The notes below the pieces were generated by a model, which saw only the letters and a list, made by a program, of their open reading frames with translations, did not search any database and had not been told where the DNA came from. The translations under genes and the position numbers were made by a program. Shown here piece after piece: positions 33,376-41,131 of a stretch of 64,000 nucleotides of DNA (position 1 is its first letter; each line of letters starts with the position of its first letter). The stretch comes from VXOI01 sp965261945 (GTDB lineage: Bacteria; Chloroflexota; Dehalococcoidia; Lucifugimonadales; UBA3495), in assembly GCA_965261945.1 (NCBI GenBank), contig CBDHEF010000002.1, forward strand, positions 868,001-932,000, in the 5' to 3' direction.

Positions 33376-34016
33376 CTAGCCGCCCTCCCCTCCGCATTTG
33401 GCGGATAACGCCTCCAACATCGCGGACAGCATCGCGGACAGTTCGCCTTCGTCAGGCGGTTCCAGGGGCATTTGCACCGTTGTCATGGCGGATTCTCCGT
33501 CATCGCTGGTGACCCCTCCGGCGTAGATAGTGGAGAGGAACTGGAAAAGCGCGGCCGCTTCTTCCGGCGTCATCTGACACAACACTTCGTCTCGCTCTTC
33601 CTCGTCTGCTACGTTCTGTAGTCTTTCCAGATTGCCCCAAGCGTTGTAGCGGCAAGAATCAGCAGTGGAGCGCACCGCCCGTTCCACCAGTTCATCCTGG
33701 TTGGGCGCAGGCTCGATACCTGGTTGGGCGCAGGCTCGATAACGGTGCTGGCCGTCGTTTCGCCCATGCTGCTGGTGTGGGTAGTTGTGGTGATGGTGTT
33801 CGACATTTCGGTGTGTTTGGCTATCGCCCGCAGTTCCCGGTCCGTCAGGCTGCACCAAGCCCGCCCCTGCTCTTCAAGGCTTTCGATGGCGCCAATCTCC
33901 TCATACTTGGCCCTGGCCGCCTCCGGGTCGTTGAGGTCGAAGGAAGCGGCCTGCCATCCGAAAGCCTGCGCAATCGAGGCGAAGACGGCGTATATCAGGA
34001 AGAAAGCAACGAACAT
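33376..34016 (-). pseudogene. Small membrane protein gene broken by a 23-bp duplication
   Basis: ATG 34016 follows GAGGAG at good spacing and opens MFVAFFLIYAVFASIAQAFG, a membrane helix, then a charged helical part (DLNDPEAARAKYEEIGAIE) down to IEPAPNQ. There an exact 23-bp tandem duplication (33696-33741) shifts the frame. Removing one copy joins IEPAPNQ directly to DELVERAVRSTAD and runs on through MTPEEAAALFQFLSTIY to the stop at 33376, giving about 205 residues. I do not recognise the family. The intact form would be a membrane-anchored helical protein with an acidic C-terminal part. Confidence 0.75.
33696..33741. repeat. Exact 23-bp tandem duplication (frameshifting)
   Basis: 33696-33718 and 33719-33741 are identical. 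As 23 is not a multiple of three, the second copy throws the gene out of frame; the two halves line up when one copy is removed. Confidence 0.97.
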
Positions 34017-34136
34017 CACAATCTCCTCAATTTCCACGAATGGAAAACAGGAACGCGCCGCAGACGGATTGCTGCTCACTCAGCAGCGGCCTGGACGGTT
34101 CCGTCACCGTACTGGCGCTTGGTTATTGTGGGATAC

Positions 34137-34550
34137 TCATGCTGGATACACCCCACCAAATGGGGTGCAGAAACCGAATCTGGCTTGGGCATAGTCCCAA
34201 TGCGACCAATCACCGGTGCCCCCCACGCCACCGCTGTTGAGAATGCCCCTATACTCCCAGAATAACAGGATGGTATCTACGTCGGTCAGAAGGATTGGGG
34301 TGTTGATTATCCCGGAGCTGTCCCAGCACCAGTCGGTGACTGTGGCGAAGGTAAACAGGTCAATACCAGTCACGCTCTCGCCCACAACCTCGTAGCGTTG
34401 TATGGCGCAGTGAGAGTCCGTCCCGGCATCCGGGTTACCCGGCTCGTAGGCGGACACTGTACCCGACGGTTGATAACGGGCGACGAGAGTAAAGGGCGAG
34501 GCCAGAAACGGCAGAACACCTAGAGCAATGACTATGTATCCGGCCCACAC
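34137..34550 (-). CDS. Unrecognised small exported protein, WCWD family
   Basis: A 137-residue protein starting at GTG 34550. An N-terminal hydrophobic helix (GYIVIALGVLPFLASPFTLVA) looks like a signal or anchor. The rest is rich in aromatic residues and includes VTDWCWD, ILLFWEYRGI and DWSHWDYAQARFGFC, with four Cys in the exported part, suggesting disulphides. A second, diverged copy lies at 35019-35373. I recognise no known family. No Shine-Dalgarno is evident, so the exact start is unsure. Confidence 0.55.
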   Translation of the reverse strand: MWAGYIVIALGVLPFLASPFTLVARYQPSGTVSAYEPGNPDAGTDSHCAIQRYEVVGESVTGIDLFTFATVTDWCWDSSGIINTPILLTDVDTILLFWEYRGILNSGGVGGTGDWSHWDYAQARFGFCTPFGGVYPA

Positions 34551-34569
34551 GAATTCAGGGTATCTTTCT

Positions 34570-34773
34570 TTAAGGAGCTGGACCAGAACTCCCCCTTATT
34601 AACGCCAATATGGCTGCGGTGAAGGCTGCGGCGGCCAAGCCCGTCCAGAACATCGCTGACACCCCCAAACAGACTACAATTGATTTCGCTGGAATGTTGC
34701 AGGGACGGGTTTCTCGCCCGTCCCTGCAACATATTGAAGCCGGTATTTCCGCAGTGACAATCTCAGTCAACAC
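34570..34773 (-). other. Gap of uncertain coding status upstream of the WCWD gene
   Basis: An open frame of 67 codons runs through the 34694-34732 palindrome, which makes its first half doubtful. An internal ATG at 34653 follows GGGGGTG at good spacing and would encode a 27-residue single-span peptide (MFWTGLAAAAFTAAILALIR and seven more). I can neither confirm nor exclude such a micropeptide. Confidence 0.2.
34694..34732. repeat. Palindrome, 16-bp perfect arms
   Basis: ATGTTGCAGGGACGGG and its exact complement flank a seven-base loop. Same layout as the 34864-34892 palindrome, with a related (A/G)GGG(A/G)CGGG core. Confidence 0.9.
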
Positions 34774-34863
34774 GCCTTAAACCAAATCCAAGGTGAAATG
34801 CGCATTTATGCCAAGTAGCGTTTCATTGCAGGTGGACTCGCCGGCGCACGGGCGGTCCTACTG

Positions 34864-34892
34864 GTAGGGGCGGGTTTGAAACCCGCCCCTAC
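34864..34892. repeat. Palindrome with GTAGGGGCGGGTTT arms
   Basis: Perfect 14-bp arms around a single G. This sequence type is scattered through intergenic DNA of many Chloroflexota and cyanobacterial genomes, from my general knowledge. Apart from it, 34774-35018 holds nothing I recognise. Confidence 0.9.
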
Positions 34893-35018
34893 GGTCGAGG
34901 CGCGAACCCTGGCTGCGAATGGCTGTCCGCAAAATGTACATCCCACATTGGCTTTGGTTTAGAATGACTCCCATCTACCCATTCTTGGGACTGAGAGTCG
35001 CTGGCTGCCCGACACCGG

Positions 35019-35373
35019 TCAGGGAACTATTGAGTAGCGATGTGTCCCGTCGCCATATTTATACTTTGTTATAGTTGGGTGACGGTGAGCGATGCACAAG
35101 GGACGGAAAGGCGGACAAGATCTGAAATGGGCCTGGACAGAATCCCAGTGATCCCAATGGCCTTCCCCACCTTCTCTGTCCCTAGATTCGATGCCTGCGT
35201 ACTCCCACAATAACAACTGTCGAAACGGCGTGAGTATCTTGTATGTGGGGACGACTACGGGGTTGGATGTGATTTGAGAGCCGTCCCAACACCATTCCGT
35301 ATCAGAAATGAATTTGAAGACAGGTACCCCAACATCGCTCCTGCCTGTGTGGGTGACTGTCTGTCCTTTAGCA
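35019..35373 (-). pseudogene. Second WCWD-family copy, out of frame with its apparent N-terminus
   Basis: Translating the minus strand from about 35373 gives GQTVTHTGRSDVGVPVFKF, then TEWCWDGSQ, LLLWEYAGI and GHWDHWDSVQAHF, in the same order and spacing as VTDWCWD, LLFWEYRGI and DWSHWDYAQARF in the 137-residue protein at 34137. No start codon precedes it in frame: an in-frame stop lies just upstream, and the preceding gene (35368-35673) ends in the adjacent frame. A single-base indel near 35370 would join the two (SC then AKGQ, comparable with HCAIQ of the other copy). The C-terminus is 30 residues longer than the intact copy. Confidence 0.6.
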
Positions 35374-35673
35374 ACTTACGTCGCCAGACGCTCCCGAAAC
35401 CTCTCCTACCGGTGCGTCAACCGGGTATGTTGCTTCAATAACTGTTACGCTACTTACGGTCATAAAGGCCATGACCGCATCACGTTCTTCGGAAGTCAGT
35501 TGGAGGTACACTTGCTGCGGGTCTCCAGCCTCATTCAACTGTCTTATTATCCCCTCGACCACCTCCGGGTCGTCGAGGTTGGGCGGCGGTTCTTGAGCCT
35601 GCACACCTCCTGCAACGACGAGTATCAGGGCCATCAGCGCCAGGATAACCGTGAGTTTGATTTTCGCTGACAT
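35368..35673 (-). CDS. Small exported protein, probably the 5' part of a frameshifted gene
   Basis: A 101-residue product with a clear signal peptide (MSAKIKLTVILALMALILVV then AGGVQAQ, cleavage after AQA-type site) and a short acidic helical part (LDDPEVVEGIIRQLN, LTSEERDAVMAFM). The LTSEERDAVMAFM helix resembles the MTPEEAAALFQFL helix in the broken gene at 33376. GGAGGTG precedes the ATG, and a consensus promoter lies at 35766-35794, so expression should be strong. It ends in Cys-stop exactly where the WCWD-like frame begins. Confidence 0.65.
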   Translation of the reverse strand: MSAKIKLTVILALMALILVVAGGVQAQEPPPNLDDPEVVEGIIRQLNEAGDPQQVYLQLTSEERDAVMAFMTVSSVTVIEATYPVDAPVGEVSGASGDVSC

Positions 35674-35765
35674 GGTTCACACCTCCGGTTAAATTCCCCC
35701 GTCCGGCGGATGGGCTTTCCGTCCTGCCGGGCAGTTTCCGGCGTGAATTTGAGGCTCTTGCATCA

Positions 35766-35794
35766 TTTATATCAATACGAATTATTGTTGTCAA
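35766..35794 (-). promoter_or_regulatory. Consensus sigma-70-type promoter
   Basis: On the minus strand TTGACA (35794-35789) is followed after exactly 17 bases by TATAAA (35771-35766), inside an AT-rich stretch of about 90 bases. It drives the small exported gene starting at 35673. It is the only full -35/-10 pair I find in the window. The remaining part of the 35674-35980 gap shows no gene. Confidence 0.85.
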
Positions 35795-35976
35795 CGTTGT
35801 GAATAAAATCACCATATTATGTATCCAATATATCGATATTGTGCGTTTCGTCACAAGCAAGACGGGCATAAAACCGCGGCGCGGGCTCCGGGGGCAAGCC
35901 GCTCCCGCCTGCCGCGCTCGACCGGCGGCGCCGGCAAACCGGCGCGTAGCCCCGCAGCCGCCGAGAGACAATGCGC

Positions 35977-35982
35977 TATAAT
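35977..35982 (+). promoter_or_regulatory. -10 box overlapping the start of the coiled-coil gene
   Basis: CGCTATAATGG: the TATAAT overlaps the ATG at 35981. If this is the promoter, transcription would begin about 35990, exactly at an in-frame GTG, giving a leaderless message. Confidence 0.45.
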
Positions 35983-36367
35983 GGCAGCGGTGGAACAGTG
36001 GACAACGCTGGAATACCTGCAAGCGGGAGCATATATCGCTATTATGCTCGCCGTGTTGGGAGTGCCTCAAATGCTATCCGGCTACTTCGACATCAGGGAG
36101 CGCCGAAGAGAACGTCAGGAGGCGGAAGCCAGCGCGGAACGCCACCGCGAGGAAGCGGAGCGCCGCCGCGATGAACGTCATCAGGAAGTGATGACTGTGC
36201 TCGCCGCCCTCGTAAGCAACGGCGCGAACCAAAATCAAGGCCAGGAGCAGAGCGACGTCATCCGCACCCTGCAACAGGTTATTGAGGAACTCAGGGCCGA
36301 AAACGCCAGGCTGCGCAACCAGAACGGCAAGATCAACCCAGCGGACGAACCGGATGGACCGAACTGA
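35981..36367 (+). CDS. Small membrane-anchored coiled-coil protein
   Basis: About 128 residues from ATG 35981, or 125 from GTG 35990. One hydrophobic segment (AGAYIAIMLAVLGVPQML) is followed by a highly charged Arg/Glu coiled coil (RERRRERQEAEASAERHREE) and a C-terminal heptad region (IRTLQQVIEELRAENARL). No family recognised beyond this architecture; small single-span coiled-coil proteins often act as scaffolds. A terminator at 36397 closes the unit. The upstream frame extension to 35819 is Arg/Pro-rich and is not supported. Confidence 0.6.
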   Translation: MAAVEQWTTLEYLQAGAYIAIMLAVLGVPQMLSGYFDIRERRRERQEAEASAERHREEAERRRDERHQEVMTVLAALVSNGANQNQGQEQSDVIRTLQQVIEELRAENARLRNQNGKINPADEPDGPN

Positions 36368-36396
36368 GTCCGCCCTACTACTCTGACCTGCTTATT

Positions 36397-36447
36397 CACC
36401 CCCGCCCTGGCCCCCTTCCGTCTTGACCGGCGGCGGGGGTGGTTTTA
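36397..36447 (+). terminator. Intrinsic terminator after the coiled-coil gene
   Basis: Ten-bp perfect stem (CACCCCCGCC / GGCGGGGGTG) around a 25-base loop, followed by GTTTTAT. Confidence 0.7.
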
Positions 36448-36528
36448 TCCTGTCTAGTGTGAAATGTCGTGGAGTAACTCGCGTTCTGCCTATATCAATA
36501 AAAGCGTTCAGATAAAGAGAGGAGAGGA

Positions 36529-38136
36529 ATGCCAGCCAAGAGCATTATCAGCGACCAGGCCGCGCAGCAGGCGCTGCTGCATGGCATCGCGACGGTGTCC
36601 AATGCCGTCGGGCGCACCCTGGGGCCCAAGGGCCGCAACGTAGCGCTGGAAAAGAAATGGGGCGCACCCGTCATCACTAACGACGGCGTGACCATAGCCA
36701 AGGAAGTGGAGCTTCCCGAGTCCTTCGAGAACATGGGCGCCCAGCTAATCAAGGAAGCCGCCAGCAAGACCAACGACGTTGCTGGCGACGGCACCACCAC
36801 CGCCACCGTGCTGGCCCACAACATCGTCCGCGAGGGCATGAAGAACGTGGCCGCCGGGGCAGACCCCATGGCCATCAAACGCGGCCTTGACAAGTGCGTC
36901 GCGGCCTTGGTGAAGGAACTGGCGGCGCTCTCGACCCCGGTGAAGGGCGGCGACCAAATAGCGCAGGTTGCCACTATTTCGGCCAACGACGCCGAGATTG
37001 GCGAAATGCTGGCCGATGTGCTGGAACAGGTGGGCGCCGAGGGCGTGGTAACCATCGAAGAAGGCAAGGGTATCGAGTCGGAGACCGAGTATGTCGAGGG
37101 TATGAACTTCGACCGCGGCTACATCAGCCCCTACTTCGTCACAAACCCGGAGCGGATGGAGTCGGTCATCGAGAATCCGCACATCCTGGTCACAGACAAA
37201 AAGATCTCTTCGGCTGCCGAGCTGGTGCCGGTGCTGGAGAGCGCCCTACAGGTAACCCGCAACCTGGTGGTCATTGCGGAGAACGTTGAGAGCGAGGCGC
37301 TGGCGGTGCTGGTGGTCAACAAGCTGAGGGGAACCATCAACTGCCTGGCGGTCAAGGCTCCTGGCTTCGGCGACCGCCGCAAGGCCATGCTGGAGGACAT
37401 CGCCGTCCTCACCGGGGCGGAGGTAGTGTCCGAGGAGAGGGGTCGCCGGCTCGACCAGGCCACCGTCGCCGACCTGGGACAGGCCCGGCGCATCGAGACC
37501 ACCAAAGACCGCACCACCATCGTGGGCGGCGCAGGCGATGCAGACATGATAAAGGGCCGCACCGAGCAGATCCGCGTTCTCATAGAGGAAACCACCTCCG
37601 AGTACGACAAGGAAAAGCTCCAGGAGCGGTTGGCCAAGCTGTCGGGCGGCGTGGCGGTTGTCAAGATAGGCGCCCCCACCGAGCCGGAATTGAAGAACCG
37701 CAAGGCCCGGGTCGAGGACGCTCTAGCGGCCACCCGCGCCGCAGTTGAAGAGGGCATCGTCCCCGGCGGTGGCGTGGCCTACATCCGCGCCATGCAGGCG
37801 ATGGACGGCGTCAGCCTGACCGGCGACGAGGCAGTGAGCCGAATCATCCTGAGGCAGGCCCTCGAAGAGCCGGTGCGCATCATCGCCCGGAACTCTGGAG
37901 CCGAGCCCGCCGTCGTGGTGGACGAGGTACGGCGCAGCAGCGACCGCAACTTCGGCTACGACGCGGCGAAGGGTGAGTACGGAGACCTGGTTGAGCGGGG
38001 CATCATCGATCCCACCAAGGTCTCGCGCTCGGCCTTGGAGAACGCCTCCAGCGTGGCCGGCATGATTCTCACCACATACTCGCTGATTACACCACAAGAG
38101 GAAGAAAAAAACGACCATCACGGGCACAGCCACTAA
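36529..38136 (+). CDS. groL: 60-kDa chaperonin GroEL
   Basis: A 535-residue GroEL. GRTLGPKGRNV, ITNDGVTIAKE and AGDGTTTATVLA (about residues 84-95) form the nucleotide site; EEGIVPGGGVAY near 405 is also intact. The C-terminus departs from the usual Gly-Gly-Met repeat: it ends LITPQEEEKNDHHGHSH, acidic then His-rich. No groES precedes it, and no CIRCE element is found upstream, so it is a stand-alone copy, perhaps additional to a groESL operon elsewhere. GAGAGGAG precedes the ATG. Confidence 0.97.
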   Translation: MPAKSIISDQAAQQALLHGIATVSNAVGRTLGPKGRNVALEKKWGAPVITNDGVTIAKEVELPESFENMGAQLIKEAASKTNDVAGDGTTTATVLAHNIVREGMKNVAAGADPMAIKRGLDKCVAALVKELAALSTPVKGGDQIAQVATISANDAEIGEMLADVLEQVGAEGVVTIEEGKGIESETEYVEGMNFDRGYISPYFVTNPERMESVIENPHILVTDKKISSAAELVPVLESALQVTRNLVVIAENVESEALAVLVVNKLRGTINCLAVKAPGFGDRRKAMLEDIAVLTGAEVVSEERGRRLDQATVADLGQARRIETTKDRTTIVGGAGDADMIKGRTEQIRVLIEETTSEYDKEKLQERLAKLSGGVAVVKIGAPTEPELKNRKARVEDALAATRAAVEEGIVPGGGVAYIRAMQAMDGVSLTGDEAVSRIILRQALEEPVRIIARNSGAEPAVVVDEVRRSSDRNFGYDAAKGEYGDLVERGIIDPTKVSRSALENASSVAGMILTTYSLITPQEEEKNDHHGHSH

Positions 38137-38205
38137 CCATGCCTCGCCGGGCATCATCGAACCGGCGGAAATGAAGAAAATCAAGAAAATCACAGGGTGA
38201 ATTCT

Positions 38206-38325
38206 ATGATGACTTCTACTTCGATGATGGTTTCCATCTGGACCTGCGACAAATGCGGCAATGAGAACGGCCCAATGCGCGACGTGTTCTGCGGCAAGTG
38301 CGGCAACCGCCGCCCGGGCTGGTAG
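38206..38325 (+). CDS. 39-residue zinc-ribbon protein
   Basis: ATG 38206 (or the next codon, also ATG) after AGGGTGA at good spacing opens a 39-residue product with two CxxC knuckles, WTCDKCGNEN and FCGKCGNRRP, 15 residues apart: a complete zinc ribbon. It ends in PGW just before a strong terminator. It lies 69 bases after groL, on the same strand, so it may be co-transcribed. Too small for routine gene callers. Function unknown; similar tiny ribbons serve as RNA- or protein-binding adaptors. Confidence 0.7.
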   Translation: MMTSTSMMVSIWTCDKCGNENGPMRDVFCGKCGNRRPGW

Positions 38326-38371
38326 CGCCGCGGACACTCAGGCTTAAGGGGCCGACAACCCAGCAACGGTA

Positions 38372-38402
38372 ACGGGCCGGTAAAAACCGGCCCGTATCTT
38401 TT
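38372..38402 (+). terminator. Intrinsic terminator after groL and the zinc ribbon
   Basis: Ten-bp perfect stem (ACGGGCCGGT / ACCGGCCCGT), AAAA loop, followed by ATCTTTT. It may also serve the hydrolase transcript arriving from the other strand. Confidence 0.9.
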
Positions 38403-38471
38403 GTCCCGTCTTCCAAGTTGCCATGTTCCTCGGATCATGGCCCTCGGAAAATCTGCTCAGAGAAACATTTC

Positions 38472-39227
38472 TCAGGCGTAGCGCAACAGAGCGTCGGCCA
38501 CTGCTGCGGGGCGCTGCCAGGCCCCCATGTGGCAGGCGTCAATCTCCAACACCTCCTCGCTGTTCAAGCGTTCGGCTGTTCGACGCTGCGCTTGAGGCGA
38601 GATGAGCTTGTCTTGGGTCAGGACGATGCAAGACAGTGGCGAAGGCAGGTCGAGGTCCAGGGACAGCCGGGAGTTCAGCAGGCGCACGGGCAGGGGTCCA
38701 AAGAAGCCGAGAATCTGCACGATTTCCATGGCTTCCATGGTATTGCACAGGTATCGGCTTATGACGGGATAGGGAAAACGGAATTCCTGCCGCCTGAGAG
38801 AACTGAGCGCCGAGAACAGCTTGAATCCGTTGCGGATGCTGCCGGAACAGGCGCTTATGAGAGACCGCTGGCCCTCCGGCACCGTGCCCCCGACCAGCGC
38901 CAGGCGCTTGGGCGGGGTGGGCAGGCTGGCGGCGGCCTGCAACACGATTCCTGCAGTAATCCCATGTCCCACCAGCACCACGTCGCGCAACTGCTCCTGC
39001 TCAATGGCCTGGGCAATGGCTTCGATGCACTCCTCCAGCCGGACGGCGGCTGTGTCGCCGGCGACGTCAGGGCCGTGCCCCGGCAAGTCTATGGGATGGA
39101 CACGGTTGGCCCGGCGTGGCTTGTGCAACGTCGGCGGATGTTCCACCGGCGCGGTCATCAGGCCCCAAACTTTACCCCAGACCCAGGAACCCTGACCGGG
39201 GCCGTGTACCAAGAGATAGTCGGTCAT
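38472..39227 (-). CDS. Alpha/beta hydrolase-fold protein lacking the nucleophile Ser
   Basis: A 251-residue alpha/beta hydrolase of the plant methylesterase / hydroxynitrile-lyase-like group: LVHGPGQGSWVWGKV (oxyanion loop), DLPGHGPD, a TQDKLISP acid turn and CHMGAWQRP with the catalytic His. The nucleophile elbow reads VLVGHGITAG, where active members have GHSxGG: the Ser codon is GGG (Gly). So hydrolysis by the usual mechanism is not possible; it may bind a ligand or catalyse elimination. It is monocistronic, with selA upstream on the same strand. Confidence 0.82.
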   Translation of the reverse strand: MTDYLLVHGPGQGSWVWGKVWGLMTAPVEHPPTLHKPRRANRVHPIDLPGHGPDVAGDTAAVRLEECIEAIAQAIEQEQLRDVVLVGHGITAGIVLQAAASLPTPPKRLALVGGTVPEGQRSLISACSGSIRNGFKLFSALSSLRRQEFRFPYPVISRYLCNTMEAMEIVQILGFFGPLPVRLLNSRLSLDLDLPSPLSCIVLTQDKLISPQAQRRTAERLNSEEVLEIDACHMGAWQRPAAVADALLRYA

Positions 39228-39287
39228 TCTCTGCTGTTGCTCCGGTATTTCAATCGCTTTCTGCGTAAATTGGACTCAGTTCCCGCA

Positions 39288-40649
39288 TCAGGCGCCCAAC
39301 CCTTGCAGCGCGGCAAGCAGTTCGGCGTCCTCCTCTGGCCCTACGGTCCGCGGATCGAATAGCGCCAAATCGTCCTCGACCCTGGCCACCACCGGCGGGC
39401 GGTTCTGACGCAGCAGGCGCATCACGCCGTCGGCGCCGCCCGGGATACCTGAAGCGTTCAGCGCCAACGCCCAGGAGGGCAGCGTTTCCCCTGGCAGGCT
39501 GCCGCCCCCGATGGCCGAGCGAGTCTTTACTACGCTGTACATACCGGACAGTTGAGAGTTCCAGTCGTAGGCCCGCTCTTGCAGGTACTCAGGTGTGGCC
39601 GAAATCATGCGCCAAACTGGAATCTCACGCTCCGCCTCTTCCCGCAGGTAGTGGACCAGCGTGGCTGTCAGGCTAGCCAGGCTCAACTTATCGATGCGTA
39701 CGGCGCGGGCCAACGGATGCCGGGCCAGACGGGACACCAGCTCCCGCCGCCCCGCAACGATGCCGGCCTGCGGGCCGCCCAGCAGCTTGTCGCCGGAGAA
39801 GAATACCAAGCCCATGCCGGCCCTGATGCTCTCCTGGGGCATCGGTTCGTGGGCCAGGCCGTACCTGTCGGTGGGCAGCAGGCTGCCGCTGCCGACGTCG
39901 TGCAGCACGCAGACGCCGTGTCGGTCGCCCAGTTCCGCCAGTTCCTGCATTCCGACCTCGGCAGTGAACCCCTCGACGCGGAAATTGCTGGCATGGACCT
40001 TCAGGTACGCGGCGGTCTCGGCGGTGGTTGCCTCTTCGTAGTCCCGCAGGTAGGTGCGGTTGGTGGTGCCGACGTCCACCAGTTTGGCCCCGCTCTGGCG
40101 CAGCACATCGGGGACGCGGAATCCGCCGCCGATTTCCACGGCCTCAGCCCGGGAAACGATGACCTCGCGGCCAGAGGCCAAGGCCAGCAGCCCCAGCAGC
40201 AACGCCGAGGCGTTGTTATTCACCGCCAGCGCCGCCTCCGCGCCGGTCAATTGCCGCAACAGCGACTCCAGTTGCGCCTGCCGGGAGCCGCGTCGCCCCG
40301 ATTCCAAGTCGAACTCCAGGTTCGAGTACCCTGCGGCGGCTTCCTCTACCGCCCGCATGGCGGCGCGGCTGAGGGGGGCGCGGCCCAGGTTGGTGTGGAT
40401 TACGACACCGGTGGCGTTAATGACACGGCGAGGCTCGGCCCGCACCGCCTCTTCCACCCGGCGGCAGACCAGCGCGGCGAGTTCTTCCGCCCCGGTGGCT
40501 TCTCCGCCCTGACGGATGCGCTGCCGGGCCGTCTCCAACTCGCCCCGCACCAGCTCCACCACCCACCCGCGGCTGAAGGTGGAAGCGATCAGGGCCACTT
40601 CGGAAGTGGCCAGAACGCTGTCTACGCTGGGGAGGTTTCTGTACTGCAT
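39288..40649 (-). CDS. selA: L-seryl-tRNA(Sec) selenium transferase
   Basis: About 453 residues from ATG 40649 (MQYRNLPSVDSVLA), which lines up with the known SelA N-terminus; ATG codons at 40712 and 40691 are in frame, but the TAGAAT box at 40682 lies between them and this start. VINATGVVIHTNLGRAPLS is the family hallmark, and FFSGDKLLGGPQAG carries the PLP Lys. The enzyme turns Ser-tRNA(Sec) into Sec-tRNA(Sec) using selenophosphate. selB, selD and tRNA-Sec, often adjacent, are not in the window, and I found no gene here with an in-frame TGA that looks like selenocysteine. Confidence 0.93.
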   Translation of the reverse strand: MQYRNLPSVDSVLATSEVALIASTFSRGWVVELVRGELETARQRIRQGGEATGAEELAALVCRRVEEAVRAEPRRVINATGVVIHTNLGRAPLSRAAMRAVEEAAAGYSNLEFDLESGRRGSRQAQLESLLRQLTGAEAALAVNNNASALLLGLLALASGREVIVSRAEAVEIGGGFRVPDVLRQSGAKLVDVGTTNRTYLRDYEEATTAETAAYLKVHASNFRVEGFTAEVGMQELAELGDRHGVCVLHDVGSGSLLPTDRYGLAHEPMPQESIRAGMGLVFFSGDKLLGGPQAGIVAGRRELVSRLARHPLARAVRIDKLSLASLTATLVHYLREEAEREIPVWRMISATPEYLQERAYDWNSQLSGMYSVVKTRSAIGGGSLPGETLPSWALALNASGIPGGADGVMRLLRQNRPPVVARVEDDLALFDPRTVGPEEDAELLAALQGLGA

Positions 40650-40681
40650 CGGTGTCCGTGCCAGAAATTCTGCCGCCGCAT

Positions 40682-40687
40682 ATTCTA
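40682..40687 (-). promoter_or_regulatory. Extended -10 box for selA
   Basis: TGCTAGAAT on the minus strand. Its predicted start site lies about 25 bases before ATG 40649 and downstream of the other two candidate ATGs. Confidence 0.45.
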
Positions 40688-40909
40688 GCATGGCCTGCGC
40701 CCCAAGTTTCATGTCCGGTAAACCAGCTTCTCATCACAGCGTCGCACTGGGCCCAGGGCTTTTACTTGTTCTTCCTCGCTCCGGGGGAGGGAAAGGGAGA
40801 ATCAGTAGACCACGAGACAGGGCTGCGGTGGTGGCAATGACGGGCAGTACGTTATAGAATTGGGCAGCCTTCCCGGATGATTCAAGGATCCACTCAGGAT
40901 ATCCGACCC

Positions 40910-41092
40910 ATGAAGGCCGGAAATGAAGCCATCGCCGTAATCGGGCTGCTGACCCTGCCGGTTACCGCCGCCGGGTTTTCCCCGCTGGAAGAAACGCAGG
41001 ACATTGCAGCGGTTGCGGAGACCGAATCAGGACAGGAGTCGGGTGAAAACACGGCGGCGGCGACTTCCAAATTCGTCCGTCCATTCCACTGA
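40910..41092 (+). CDS. Possible small exported peptide
   Basis: 60 codons from ATG 40910. A short hydrophobic segment (AIAVIGLLTLPVTAAG) and an acidic Ser/Thr/Glu tail look like a signal peptide plus a disordered part. Support is weak: no convincing ribosome site, no family. In favour, a TAGAAT box lies at 40855-40860 and a strong terminator follows at 41132, so something between them is probably transcribed, perhaps as a small RNA. The rest of 40688-41212 holds only a GATAcc-rich stretch (41085-41125). Confidence 0.25.
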   Translation: MKAGNEAIAVIGLLTLPVTAAGFSPLEETQDIAAVAETESGQESGENTAAATSKFVRPFH

Positions 41093-41131
41093 TACCGATA
41101 CTGATACCTGTTGATATTGATACCCATAGCT

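Noticed and set aside
36448..36528. CIRCE operator before groL
   Set aside because: The TTAGCACTC/GAGTGCTAA inverted repeat is not present.
40713..41131. tRNA-Sec near selA
   Set aside because: No cloverleaf with a long variable arm or T-loop consensus seen.
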